Source: Chara braunii (lineage: Eukaryota; Streptophyta; Charophyceae; Charales; Characeae). From it: 64,000 nt of DNA. The stretch covers positions 1,286,657 through 1,350,656 of the forward strand of contig BFEA01000298.1 in assembly GCA_003427395.1 (NCBI GenBank), given 5' to 3'. Under the pieces are notes generated by a model. The model searched no databases. It was not told the DNA's origin and worked only from the letters and a program-made list of their open reading frames with translations. The position numbers and the translations under genes were made by a program. Below, piece after piece: positions 1 to 12,606 of this stretch (the first letter of the stretch is position 1; the number at the start of each line of letters is the position of its first letter).

Positions 1-94
<94 letters not shown>
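1..94. repeat. (AG)n microsatellite at the window edge
   Basis: Uninterrupted AG dinucleotides run from the first base of the window, so the true left end lies outside it. It is one of several GA/CT tracts here (also 4812-4854, 17693-17745 and 39756-39827). Confidence 0.97.
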
Positions 95-99
<5 letters not shown>

Positions 100-779
100 A
101 GAAAAATACACATTCCGGTCTTGCTAGCTCTCTGTTCTGGCAGGATTGAGCAGTTAGGAACGGGCTCATACTACCGAGCTATTCTTCTTTTGTGGTTGGA
201 TGTTCTGTTGATTGTAGCATGGGCTGTTTCTTTGATGAAGAAATGTCTGTGGGTGGACACAAGTTCTTGTAGGGATGGGAATGTATGTTAGGAGTTTTGG
301 CCACGGTGTATTCGCGAGGATGCTCAGAGGTCGTCTGCTGTGGGTGCCATTCCCACAGGCTTCTCTTTTGGAGCACATGGAAGAAATGGGGGCTTCTAGG
401 GTGTTTTAAGTACGTAGTGCTCCTGGTGTCGTGCGGAGATCTCGTGGAGTTTGGGATTATGGCCCTCTGTACACTCCAGGGGTTAGAATCCGTTAGACAG
501 CAAAGTGAAAAAGGGGGGTTGTCTAGTCATGGCGTGATAGAGATGATCATGACGTGAGTGCGTGGGTCGTTTGGGATGAATAGCAGTGTCAGTGCTGTTA
601 TACTTGTGCAATTGATATTGTGGCCTTGTGGACCGACTGAGAGGGTCTCCAAGTTTTTTCAGACCATTGGCGGATGTGGTCAGTGCTTCTTGTTGGTGGA
701 GCCTTCTGTGTTGAGTATGTTCCCTTTTCCCCTCCATCCTTTTATGGACTATATAGATATATATATACATATATAACTT
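95..779. other. No supported gene; short AT-rich tract near the end
   Basis: Open frames here are short, overlap on both strands and show no domain. A TA-rich run at about 748-777 could be a simple repeat or a TATA-like element ahead of the RING-like locus, but nothing else marks a promoter. Confidence 0.5.
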
Positions 780-2056
780 GTGCAAGTGTGCCGCTTTGAC
801 GGCAGACAGGTGTGTGGGCACTTCGCGCTTAACCACACAAACGTGGCCAGCCTTGCATCTTCTACTATATTGCCTATCTATGCCTTTTTTGTGTTTCATG
901 GATGGCTTGTAATGATTAGTGGATGGAATGGGAGAGAAAGCTTTTTTTTGGAGACACACACACAAACACGATCTCAGACAGTGAAGGGGGGGGGCTCTCC
1001 GGAGGACGGTGATTGTGCTATGTCATTGTGTTGCCACACAGCTACAGTTCGGTTAGCATGTACACGACATTGCCTTTGCTCCAAACACTTTGAAGGGATG
1101 GTCACTGCCAGCCTCTGTCGTGAAAACTGCGACCCATTGTCTTGTACTCATCCCCCTCACCCCCCGATTACTTCCCCAGCATGCTGTTGTGGCCTTGACT
1201 TGCCATGCTTAAATAATGTGAGTGTCAGCCTGCTTTCCCTGCCCACATGTCAGCAACATGCCATGTGTTGTGAATGTTTCGGGGAAGCTGTCATAGAAAG
1301 TATGTGTCTCTACTGTGTGGAGTATCCCCAATGCCATCACCCGCCACTTCCTCTCCTAGCATGTCCCACATGCAGTGCTCGGCACACATCTGCTGCAACC
1401 GCAGTCAGATCTCAGTCGTCCTCGCCAGACGAACAACCGACACGGCAGCCTGAGGAGGAAAATCGACTACCATATGGACCCCCTACAGAGCCTTGTACTG
1501 ATAGGTTACCACCACCAGGGCAAGCTGTTGCAGAGCAAATCTTGCAACAGCTAAACACCTTTGCTTTGGATCAGTTCCCGTCCTCGTCTGTCCATCTAGA
1601 GGAAATAATGACTTAAGGAAACCCAAGAAACCAGCTCAATGCCGCTCTGTGATGGCCCACCTGAGATTCAGCTAGCATGTCATTCTCATGCCATGCCTTG
1701 TGTCATGAGGATTACGAAGGCATAGTCCATGCAAGTTTTTGTTTTCATACGTATGATGACATTCACCCATGTACGGCACCCTGACATGTCATGTCCAATT
1801 TGTAGGCAGGGGTTGTAACGGCAATGCCTATACAATTGCGGCCGGCGTGCCTCTGTGTTCCTAGCATGTAGGAGCCACGTAGCCTGTGACATCTGTCTAC
1901 GCCGTGCGATTTGATTCAGCAACTGCAACTGCGAGAACTGGATGCGGTGCTTCCACAGTCCACAGCCGAGGCAGTCCTGTCTGGTCTGTAGGGGTGGCCA
2001 CTTACCATAGGCGACGGCTGTTCCTCGACTCGAAATCTTCTGCAACCCAAACACCG
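780..2056 (+). pseudogene. Cys/His-rich locus with tandem RING-like half-domains, decayed
   Basis: A 278-codon open frame (780-1616) is rich in Cys and His. It holds at least two units of the form C-x2-H-x2-C-x2-[C/H]-[F] followed by C-x2/3-C: CTRHCLCSKHF with EGMVTASLC, and CQQHAMCCECF with ...ESMCLYC and a downstream CPTC. After the stop, the same frame (about 1674-1778) gives a third unit, SCHALCHEDYEGIVHASFC, clearly related to the first. A frame shift then yields SCPICRQG and later ACRSHVACDIC. The C-H-C-C then CPxC spacing resembles the second half of a RING-HC finger, whose family role is E2-ubiquitin binding. The stops and shifts argue for a decayed or spliced gene. A GTGAGT donor-like site lies near 2103. 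A different zinc-binding fold is possible, and no function is assigned. Confidence 0.45.
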
Positions 2057-2955
2057 GCTGACCTCTTGCACCATTCTAGAGCAGTCTGCTCCAGACTCCA
2101 GTGGTGAGTATTGAGAACCCTCCAAAGTCTGTCATTCTGTTTTGTTCTTTGCCACTCCACTTCCCTCCTCCACCCGTCTCTCTCCCGCCCCTCGCTCCGT
2201 ATAAAACTCCTCCTCCTGCCCCTTCCTTCCTCCCTCCTCTTATGTACTACTAATAAATGCATACGAATGAGCATCATTAAGAGAACAGACAAAACACAAG
2301 CTGAAGATCTGAAGAAAAAGGTACAGGAGTATAACCCCCTTTGCTCTGCCTCCTACTTGCAAGTGTGCCGTTAAGGCACATGGGGATGTGGGAAGCTGGT
2401 GCTCAGCCACAATCAATGTGGCTAGCCCTGTACGTGAGAGGCATAGTAAAAGGGAGCTGCAAGAGCAAATAAAAGGCAAAGATAACCGAATTGAGACAAG
2501 GAGGGAAAAGAAGGCAGGAAGACAAAACCGAATCGAGAGGCCGAACGGGGTAGAGGATTTTGGAAAAGACAGGTGAGGCACAGTCGGAGGAAAGATACTA
2601 TTACGGAAAAGCGACAAGGAGAGAGAAGAAAGGGAGAAAGGGTACTCGAAAGCTACGGAACAACGATATCTACAGTGACTTCCACAGAGATCTCCTAGAG
2701 CGGGAGGAGGAGAGGCACAGCGGACAACAAACTCGCCACAAAGGCTTACAAGAGCGGACCAACCTCGAAGTATTCATGAGGTAGGGTCGGAACACGCACA
2801 CACAACCTAGCCCAACAACCACACGTCACGGTGCGAAGAACAGCGCAGAGACAGGAACGTCGGGTAAAGAGGCAAGTCCCCGACAAGGGAAAGGAGCTGA
2901 CAAGCCGAGGTATGCTTCATTTCGCCGTGCTTCGCGAGGTTAGCTATTAGTGTGC
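2057..2955. other. No supported gene
   Basis: Pyrimidine-rich stretch (about 2130-2240), an AATAAA hexamer near 2251, then purine-rich DNA to 2880. This could be the tail of the RING-like locus, but I see no domain or clean long frame. Confidence 0.4.
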
Positions 2956-3680
2956 ATGCACCCCGCACCCCGCAGCTTCTTCAGCACAATTCTTAGAGCG
3001 CAAATAGGGTAGAAGGTATAAAAGGGAGGCACCCCCAATTATTCCACACACTCCAACACACTCAGTCACTCCCCCACCCCCGCCCCCCATCGCCTCCCAC
3101 CCACCCCTCACTAACACCCCACCCCATTGCCACCACAACCCCCCTCACATCCCCCACCCCCTCAACAACCCCCACATCACCCACATCTGTCCCACACCCT
3201 CACACTCTACCCCCACCATCGAACCTCATTATCGCCACCCCCTCACCCACTCGCTCTCACTCGTCCCCAACTCATCGCCCTCCCCTGATCACCTACCTAC
3301 CCCAACCTCTCCATCGTGCTACAACCCAACACCACATCTCCCCGCCACATCACCCACCTCCTTACCTCACCACTGCGCCCCGACCATATACTTCACCCCT
3401 TCCCCCGCCCAATAACTTACCCATCCTCTCCACCCCCCGCACCCAACCCCCAACCACCGCCTACGTATCTCCCCCTACGCCCCAATCCATCCACATCTCC
3501 GACCCCTTAACCCCATCATCCTACCACACTGAATCACCCCACTTCCCCCCCTTCCCTCCCCCCCTACGACACCAAGCATTCCTCCCTCCGTATCTTGTGC
3601 ACGGCCTGGCTTGACCCCTAGAGCATCTCTGATTCGCACCAACACCCACAACCGGCTGTCACCCAATCCCAGTCAAGAAT
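2956..3680. repeat. C-rich low-complexity DNA (CCCAC/CACCCC type)
   Basis: About 700 bases are dominated by C, A and T with very few G, as irregular CCCCAC and CCACC runs without a fixed period. Pro/Thr-rich or Gly-rich translations here follow from the base bias. Confidence 0.8.
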
Positions 3681-4180
3681 CCTACTCCGAAATCAAGTAT
3701 TACTCCCCACCTTCTCCAAGACCACTGCCCAACTAGGATACCGCCTAGCCTATGAGGAAAAGTCGAGGAAAAGTCGTATGCTACCAAAGTTCCATCCTCT
3801 TTCCAACTCGGTAGACACACTGCAGGCTCTCCAGGCAGGGGGACCGCATGAAGACCAAACCATAGCCTTTCAGCAGTTACCCTCCCAACCCAGAACCCCT
3901 CCTCAACTTAATCAATCGTGTCTCCAGCCTCCTCGTACTTCCAACTCCTACATTTCGAGCGTTCCATCAGTCTTGTTAATCCATAATGTCCTTGTTATCG
4001 TATTATTTATTATTATCTTATTATTATCTTATTATTATCTTATTATTATTGTTTATTATTCAGTTTCATTCATTCATATTTTACTTATTATCATCCGATT
4101 CATTGCTTATTATTCTTCCTATAATTATGCCAAACTAGCTTGCGCTCCTTGTTCACCTGGTTTTCTGTATCTGTCGCAAT
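3681..4180. other. No supported gene; TTATTATC repeat at 4003-4056
   Basis: A short tandem run of an AT-rich 8-10-mer (TTATTATC-like) lies at 4003-4056. The rest has no domain. The 142-codon plus-strand frame here is hydrophobic only because of this repeat. Confidence 0.6.
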
Positions 4181-4181
4181 A

Positions 4182-4808
4182 CCCGATCCCCAGGAGGGGA
4201 GGCTAAATGCTGCCAAAATCGCACCGTAACCTGTTTGGGACCTCAGGCTGAATCACGTGTCACCTCTGGTATAACACTCGTTCCCCAGGTGGGGAGGGTA
4301 AATGCTACCCAACTCCCACGGACAAATCTCTCCCCCCAAAATTCAAACCACCTGTTTTCTCCATGGCTGCCGCGGACCCGGACACCGGACCGATCTGGAC
4401 CCAGACAACCAGTCGGTCCGGATATGATCCGGACGTCCGGATTTCCGGACCAGTCCGGGCATGTTCCGGATGATCATGTCCGGATCAGTCCGGATTGGGG
4501 GAAAAAAAAAAAAAAAAAAAAAAAACACTTGCAGGTCTCTTATATACGTTGAATGCAGTTTCATCGTGTAACCGTGACTCAAGGGGAAGTGTTCCAGGAA
4601 GACATAGCTGTTGGCATATATGACAAGCATGAATGATCATTCCTTGACACGCACTGTGCTGGCACAGTCACTGCAAAGCACAAACCGCTGCAAGGGAAGA
4701 AAAAGTGAAGCAACAAAAAAAAAGACACTCCGCAGTAAACATGAAAAAATGTAAATATTAAATGGAGTTCAAGACTTCAGCAGTTCATAATTTAAAGTTC
4801 AAAGTTTA

Positions 4809-4856
<48 letters not shown>

Positions 4857-5545
4857 CATGTGCGCACCAGTCCACAAAGGTAACGAGGGCTCTCTCTCCC
4901 TCTCCCTCTGTGTGTGTGTGTGTGCGTGTGTGGCGGCGGCGGGTGCGCAAGAAAGCACTCTGAAGTGCCTAGATCCGCCCTTTCTTCACTTTGTCACTGG
5001 GGAACTGTGCTCTGCCTCCAACAGTCTGCCCAGGATGCAAATAGAAAAGGGGTCGGTCCGGCCACCCTGTACGGCCAATACCGGCCCCAAAAATCATAGA
5101 AACATTTATCAGGGGGCGCCCTGGACCCAAGGAACAGGTCTAGGGTGCCCCAATTTTGTTTTTGAATTTTGGGGTTTTGGCCCCTTCCGGACAGGCCTCC
5201 TACGGTCCAGCGTCCAGACACCGGACAGCAGACCGTCTGGGCGCCTGTCCGGATGTCCGGATGGTAGCCATGGTTTTCTCTGAGTCTACAATTGTCACAA
5301 CTTACGATCCCCAAGAGGGGAGGGTAAATGCTGACAGAAATCTCGCCGCCTTTGTGCTCTGTTCGGGACCCCGGGCTTAAGTCCTCACCCCCACTGATAC
5401 AACCTTCGTTCCCCAGGTGGGCACGGTGAATGCTGCCAAATCTCCCTGTAGTAGAACTTTGTTGTACTTCTCTCCCGAGCGCAATCAAGGCCCGTATGAC
5501 CTCAGACTGACAAGGTCCCAGGTGGGGAGGATTAATGCTGCACAA
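4182..5545 (+). repeat. LINE 5' monomer repeats, five copies split by an insertion
   Basis: The core CCCCAGG(T/A)GGGGAGGGTAAAT and its flanks recur near 4184, 4281, 5305, 5408 and 5515, with related sequence between cores (for example TTCGGGACC...GGCTTAAG versus TTTGGGACC...GGCTGAAT). Spacing is 97, 103 and 107 bases within each block. Subtracting the 911-bp element and one 8-bp duplication gives 105 bases between the second and third copies. Tandem 5' monomers often carry promoter activity in LINEs; that role is inferred here. Confidence 0.75.
4362..5272. mobile_element. Non-autonomous hAT-like DNA transposon, 911 bp, with 8-bp target duplication
   Basis: Identical 8-mers GTTTTCTC flank the element (4354-4361 and 5273-5280). 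The ends are inverted: CATGGCTGCC on the left, and CATGGCTACC as the reverse complement of the right end. Both subterminal regions are packed with CCGGAC/TCCGGA motifs (about 4370-4500 and 5186-5262), like the clustered transposase-binding repeats of hAT elements. The 8-bp duplication is the hAT hallmark. Inside are an A25 run (4501-4525), a (TC)n tract (4812-4854) and a TG run (about 4910-4924), with no transposase. It splits the LINE 5' repeats, so it is younger than the LINE. Confidence 0.8.
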
Positions 5546-5626
5546 TTTTCTGTAGCCTGCGTTGTCCACGCAGTGCAAAGCTAACCTCAGTACCCGTCCA
5601 GAACTCCCTCTTTCCACAGTCCCGAA

Positions 5627-8388
5627 ATGGCGGCCACATTCGCAGAGGTGGTCGCGAAAGGGACCAGCTCAACCATCAAGGAAGACAATCCAAGAAAACC
5701 AAACCCGGGGAAAGCAACCGATCCACCCCAGGGACAATCAGATGCAAATTCGCAGAACTCAAAACGTGACCACTCTAGACTTCCTCATCGCAAGCACAAG
5801 AACCAGGGCGAGGGTAAACATCATAAAAGACACTATCCACAGAGGCAATAATGAAGAGCAAACTGTAGAGATCTGGGAATACCCAGAGGAGGACGAGTCC
5901 ACATGCAAACAAGTCTTTGAAAAGCACGCCGTGTTATTCAACTTTCATAAAAAATGTTCAGACATGTCACCCAACGAGAAGTGGTGTACATGGGTACGTG
6001 ACATCCTGCGCTCGCTGGAAGAGATTCCAGGAACAGGGCCTGATGTCACATACCACAAGCGAAACAGGAACACCGTGATGATTGTATCCCCGGACAGAGC
6101 CTACGCTCGCTACCTCATCTCTCTCAACAGTTTGAAGTGCAAGAAAGGAGTAGTAACAATCACAGGCTGGAAACCGAGAAGAGCACCACAACCAGATGCA
6201 TCACGCCATAGGCAGATTATGCTGCAAACAATTTCTGGGTTCAATTTGATAACATTGCAGAAGGATTACACAGTTTCGTTGAGAGAAGACTCGCTGAGGC
6301 ATATCCAAACAACCCAGCCCCTAGAGTGGTTTTCGTCGGGGTCAGACTTCCTTGCTCCAAATCATGACTCCAGGATTGCGTGCTTGCAAACAACCTTAGG
6401 CTTCCCCCCCCGGTTCCGAAACGCTTGGTTCTTCAAAAAGAATGGACAAAAACTCACAATTTTCTTGTCCACAAAAACCAATCCTCGATGTTTCAAGTGC
6501 AGGAAAAGAGTCACCTGGGCACAGACAGAAACTGCCCCCTTAACAGGGATAGAGCAGGCAAACCAGGTCAGATCCAAGCCAATCTGGTCGAATGTGAGGA
6601 AAAAGCAGAATTGTGGTTCGTCAATGACCCCACCTACAGGGGGTGGGTCTTTGACTCTTTGATGACACAATGGACGCACCTAGATGGGTTTGGGTCATGA
6701 AGGGTGAACCAACAGTCCAACCGGACATCTACCCTCCTCATGGAAGTGAATGGCAGAAGGAAAAGGATCCAAAAGAATTGAAGACAAAGATGGGTGCTTT
6801 CTTAAAAAACAGATCTTGGATGTACAAAGTGTGATGGAGGACAAACACTGTAGAGGCACCCTGCAAGAACTCATAAAGACTGGAACCACAACAGAGAAAG
6901 CCTTTGTGGAAAAACTATCGGCTAGAGGAAAGTTATGGATGGCGGAAAAAGAATTGGCACACCAACAAAACCAAGTTAAAAGTCAGGGAGGGCACTCTCA
7001 GACAGAGCCAACCAAACCGCTAAAAAAAAAAAGCTGATCAAACAACTCCTCCTTCACCAGCAGGCAGTGCGTCCATAAGCAAGATCAGCAAAGTGGAAGA
7101 CAACAACAAGGAGGAAACATTAGATTCAATAGACCTCTCAAAAACGGACACACGAGGAACAACAAACACAGAGAACGAGCATGAGGACTTGAGGAAGGGT
7201 AAGGAAGGAGAGCCAGAAGGGAGCATGAGCGAAATGGAAGAAGACAAGTCAGGCAAAGATGATGGTCAGAGCGAACACAACGAAGAAGAAGAGGAAGAAA
7301 AAAAGGAAGAAAAAGAGGAAGAAGAAGAGGAAGAAGAAGAGGAAGGGGAAGAAGACAGAATGTCGCAGGGATATAGGGGAAGCAGCTCTTCTCCAAAGGG
7401 CGAGTAAAAAATGCACGATGAAGGAAAGGACAAAGGGGAAGACATGGAAGAGAAAGATCTATAGTGGTTTAAGGATTATGTACAGGAACTGGAGAGGGAA
7501 AGAGAAGTGGAATTTGAAATAAGAATCGTCCACAAAAAGCACCTCTTCAATCTGCAAAACATCAACCAAGATCAGCAAACAGCAATCAACAGTTTTCCCA
7601 CCGAAAATCGGTATGAGATCCTTGAGAAAGAACAAGAATTGTCCAACTTCTTTGTAGAAACATGCACACACAGATTGGTTGAGACATCATCCCAAAGCCA
7701 CACTATGAGGGACCTCTACACCTGGCCAAAGTCCTACTGAACGGCATCCAACAAGGGACTGCCCAAAAGGGCAAAGGGCCCCAAAGGCAGACCTCAGGGC
7801 AACTCACAGTCCATTGCACAAGAAGAGACAGAAGAAAAGGAAGAGCTCCAACTCAACACAAAGGAGGATTTGGACAGACAAACCGGAATCCTCAAAGCCC
7901 AAATCACAGTCCTCAAGGACTAGAACAAAGACACAACAGAAGACACAGTCAATCTGCAAAGCTTAGCGGCAAGCAAAAGCACAAAAATATTCACAGCAGC
8001 CAAACTAGAAGCCAAAAAGGACTGCAACAAAAGGATAGTGATGCCCTACAGATGGAACGAAATTCACAAAGACTGGGAGGTAGCAGTCAACAAGGATTGG
8101 TCGCTCATAGCACTAGCCAAACCTTCTGAGAGAGTGATGTCAATGGAAGTGTTAGAGACTGCCCCAATTGAGTCCCACATCCTGGGTCCCAGAGAGGAAT
8201 GGAGAGAGGGGTGGTTTCATCCTTCAGGAGACATCAAGACAAGTGAATTGAGACCGTTCATTGTCCGATACTCGATTGAGGCCCACCTCTTCAAGGGAGA
8301 AGAGGAGCACCTGCAGGGAATCCTGACCACAACTGCCCACAGAACCAAATCACGCCAGAACCAGCAGGCCAGCATCACCCTCAACTAA
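5627..8388 (+). pseudogene. LINE ORF1 (nucleic-acid-binding protein), frameshifted
   Basis: The start at 5627 gives MAATFAEVVAKG, a typical plant LINE ORF1 opening. The frame then shifts near 5800 into a long segment (to about 6480) with aromatic-rich, basic sequence. It shifts again so that CFKC joins a His and a Cys (KSHLGTDRNC), a CCHC-like knuckle near 6490-6540. Downstream come a Glu/Lys-rich acidic tract (about 7093-7400) and a last open piece (8038-8388) that ends 45 bases before ORF2. ORF1 proteins of this class coat the RNA. The total of about 920 codons is long for an ORF1, so an acquired or duplicated middle is possible. At least three frame changes make it non-functional. Confidence 0.65.
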
Positions 8389-8433
8389 CCAACTCACATA
8401 AATGACTCCAAGCCAACCCCTAAATAACACCCC

Positions 8434-11400
8434 ATGACATTATCAATGTCACATCAACAGGCACAAAACTCACAAGGTATCAAAGTTTACACCCTAAAAA
8501 CGAGCGAGCCTAAACTAAAGATAATGTCATGGAACGTTAACGGATTGGCTACAATCTTATCCAATACAGACAAATCGGACAACATGACCAAATATCTCAA
8601 CTGGTACACCAAGAACTCTCCAGACATAGTATGCCTTCAAGAAACCCATCTGACAGAGTCCATTGGGCACAAAGCAATGAAAAAGAAAATCCTAACAAGA
8701 TTAAAATATGTCCAATCAGGTTATTGGGTACTGTCTGCAAGAATAGGCTCAGCAGGCACAATTATACTCTGGCATCAAAACTCAAAAGCAGCACAATCAC
8801 TTAGCATATCAGAAGTCAGAATGGATGAAGAAAAAGGAAGATGGATAGAAATACACTTCACCTACAAAGAAGAAAGCTTTCAAATAATGAACGCCTATGC
8901 CCCTGACGATCCCACCCAAAGACAAGCATTCATACATAACATAGCAGCTAGGTGTAACGCCAGAAACACATCATACTGGCAGGTGATCGGAACACCATCT
9001 TAGATCCAGTCAGAGATAGATTCTCAGATTCACAAAGAAGCAGAGAGGACACTCTCCCTCTAGAGTCACAAGCAATACAAGCTCTGTTGTTAGAGAAGGA
9101 TCTAATAGAATCTCTAAGAACAATATACCTAGAGACATATAGATTGAAGTACAGAAAAAAAAAAGATCATAGCACATAACAAGCTCAACAATTGATTACT
9201 TCCTCATATTTGAATCCCTTAGAGGAGCAGTTCATGACACAGGACTAGGCAAGCTTCCATACCATAATGGTTTAGACCACACACCCATCTTTCGAAACCT
9301 TCTATTCGACCCAGGATTACAGAAAGGCACAAGTTTCTTCAAAATCAACAAATCTTTACTACACACTAAAGAAATGAAAGAAGCAATAGTTTCGCATGCA
9401 TAAACGCAGAGAGTGAGGGGAAAAAATTCCCAACACTAGTAGTTAAAATATCCCAAGCAGCCTCCTCAGCCTCTAGGAAAATAGCAGCCAAAAGAGATGA
9501 AAGGATAAAGAAATTGGAAACAGGAGTCAACCTAGCAGAAAGGAACCTCATAAATAACCAAGGAGAAACAACCTACGAGGAACTTCTGGCAAGATCCAAA
9601 GCAAAATTAGCCAATTGGAGCATGAGAGCAAGGATCCAAGAATAGGAAGAAGGAGAAAAAATTACTAAGTTTTTCTTCCAGAAAATCAAAGCAAGAGGAA
9701 GAAATGCAGCCATCCACCAGCTAAGAGGAGAGGAAGGACTCACATCAAATCCGAAGAAAATGTTATCTATAGCGTAGTCATTCTATGTAGATTTATATTC
9801 TTCTAAAATGGAACAACCAGCACCTAGGTCAGTACTCCAAGCAAGAGAAAAATTTACCAAACATCTGGATAAAACAATCCCCACCAACTTAGCTAACCAT
9901 CTGGATAGGCCCATAACCGACGAAAAAATTAAAAAGGTCCTGGACTCGATGAAACCAGGGAAAAAAACAGGGAGAGATGGCCTATCTAAAGAATTTTGGC
10001 AAACCTACTGGTCTTTGCTAGGACAAAAATTCTGCAAGTTTATGAGAACAACCTGGACCAATGAAGGATTAGGTCCCTACCTAAGCACAGTAATAGTCAC
10101 ACTACTATACAAGAAAGGAGACCCAAAGGACACTAGAAACTATAGGCCATATATCAATGATAAGAAAATCAATGCAGCTATCCTCTTCTTTGATTTCGAA
10201 AAAGCCTATAACCAGGTAAACTGGGATTTCCTACAACAATGCATGGAAAAAATGAGGGTAGGACCTATCTTTCAAAAGTGGGTTAAGATATTTTATAGAG
10301 ACGCTTATGGAGCGGTACAAGTAAATGGCCACATATCTAATACTTACAAGATGTCAAGATCGGTGAGACAAGGAGATCCCCTTGCAGCACCGATCTTCCT
10401 CTTCATCATGGAAGTCATAACCTCCTTTCTTAGAAAAGACCCCTCCATAGAAAGAATCACATCACCCACGGAAGACAGCACTTGCACCTACATCATACCC
10501 CCTACCATCATGTTCGCCGACGATCTAACATTTTTAATAAGAGTCACTAATTCCTCCTTCGAGGCCCTCACGTGAGCAATGAGTACATATCAGCTAGCCT
10601 CCGAAATGCGGATCAACTGGCAAAAGACTGTAGGATGGTGGCTAACAAATGGTAACAGCGAACCACCCCATAACTCACCGGCATGCATGACATAGGCAGA
10701 TCCTAACGACCCAATGAGAGTTCTAGGAGTCCAAATTAATGAGTCAAGGGCAGTAGCAGAGATGACCCCTAGCATGCTAGCCAAGATGATTACAAAACTC
10801 AGTGCACGGGAGAAGGTGCACACCTCACTTTTTAGACGATCCCTGATCTTGAACTCATCTATCTTCTCAATGATTTGGTATGTCGCAGCTTTCTGGAATC
10901 CGAATCAAAAGGTCATGAAAGATCTTAAAAAGAAGGCAGCAGCCTATCTATGGACAAGAGATGCATCCAGACAACACTTCATAACCAAGGTCGCATGGCA
11001 ATATGTTACAAGGACGAAATGCCAAGAAGGACAGGGAGTTATGGATCCAACTACACAAATAAAGGCGCTTCAAACGAAATGGATACTAAAACTGATAACC
11101 TCACCCAGCATCCCATGGAGGACATTGGCTTTGGAGGGAATCCACCAACTACCTGTCTATAACACGCCAATGAATATGGAAGGCTCGTTTTGGCTAATGA
11201 GTAAGTCCTGGTCAATGAAGGGGAAGTCACCAAACACACCACACACCAAAAAGGAAGCAAGATTAAATTTCTGGATAAACATCATCCAAGCCTGGAGAGA
11301 AATCTTCCCTGCTAAGGTAAGAAAACCTGGAAACAAAGAAGAGATCCTCAGACAACCCCTATTCTGTAATCCATGGATAACAGAAGAAGAAGAAAAACCC

Positions 11401-12606
11401 TACACACTAACCACAAAGGACACAAAATGGGGAGCGTGGCTAGAAAAAGGAATCTGCCAGGTGAAACATATATAGGACGAAGAAAAGAAAGGATGGAAAG
11501 ACGAAAAACAGCTCAGAAACATACTAAAGGGCAACCATCGCTTAGCGGATAACCTACAACAAATACCATCCAGCATCCCTATGGAATGGATCCCAATCCT
11601 CAAAAGCAATAGGCAATGGGCGATAGGGGACTGGGCAGTAATGTCCCACACAATTGACACAGAACACGTATTGGCCGACAAGGAAGGGGTAGAGGGAAAA
11701 GATAACTGGATCACATTTACTATTCATACAATAGAAAATCCTCATAAGGACTATAGCAAAGTAAATAAAAATAGCGCAGGACAGGTCACAGTCAGAGAAG
11801 ACAATCTCAGAAAAGTAAGAGTAATAGAAAACGATGAACTAACCTTGTACAACCCCCGAACGGCTCTGGAAGATTTAGAGGTAGATCCAGCAGAATGGGC
11901 ATGAAATCAAAAGCAAAGAACCTCTGGTATTACCCTGAAATACATCCTACTATACACCACAAGTCTCGGATATAAACTGAGGAGGAGATCAACGAATCCG
12001 GACCCATTCATAACAGAGAGATGGTACAATCACGTTCAAGTAGACCCAATAAACTTCAACCAGATCCCATGGAACCAAGTAACCATAATCCACCCTCCTA
12101 AATTTAGAAGTCTGCAATGGCTTATTCTCTACCTAGCCGTCCCGCTTAACCAATGGTTAAATGTGAGGACAAGAAAAGAGGACAGAACTTCACAGAAGTA
12201 CACTAAAAGAACTTTGTTCCACGTGCAGAGAAGGACAGTTAGAGGACCTTTTCCACTGCTTCCTCGGATGTTCCAGAATACAACCCCTATGGCAAAGAAT
12301 CAGGTTAATTTGGGAAAAAATAACCACTGTAGAATTCACAAACAGTTTCGTACTACTACTACTAGGCTTCAACACGCCGGAAGATTGGGCACACGTAGAA
12401 ACTAATCTCTTCCAAACTCTTAGGAAAGCCACAATTTGGACCATTTGGAGGAAAAGATGCCAAGAAACAATAGAGAAACAAACAATGCACATCCAGGAAG
12501 CCCGGAGTCTATTACAACAACAGGTCGAAACAGAATACTGGACACTGTGGCGCAAAGTGAGAAGGAAAAGGAGAAAGGAAGAGATCAAAGCGAAGGAACA
12601 AAAATA
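8434..12606 (+). pseudogene. LINE ORF2: endonuclease - reverse transcriptase - Cys/His finger, broken
   Basis: The start at 8434 precedes an AP-endonuclease domain: SWNVNG, QETH, NAYAPDD, then after a frame shift near 8985 GDRN (normally GDFN), STIDYFL and LDHTPI with the last catalytic His. The RT domain (9808-10575 and onward) shows GRDGLSKEFW, LLYKKGDPKDTRNYRP, FDFEKAYNQVNW, RQGDPLAAPIF and the catalytic FADD. NYRP runs almost straight into YINDKK, so the usual block of roughly 40-60 residues between these RT motifs is missing. Stops follow at 10573 and near 10695. Thumb-like sequence continues at 10714-11475. The C-terminus gives CSTCREG...DLFHCFLGC, a zf-RVT-type finger (about 12215-12275), and ends at a stop near 12606. 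No RNase H domain is visible. The enzyme would nick target DNA and copy the LINE RNA, but this copy cannot. Confidence 0.85.
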
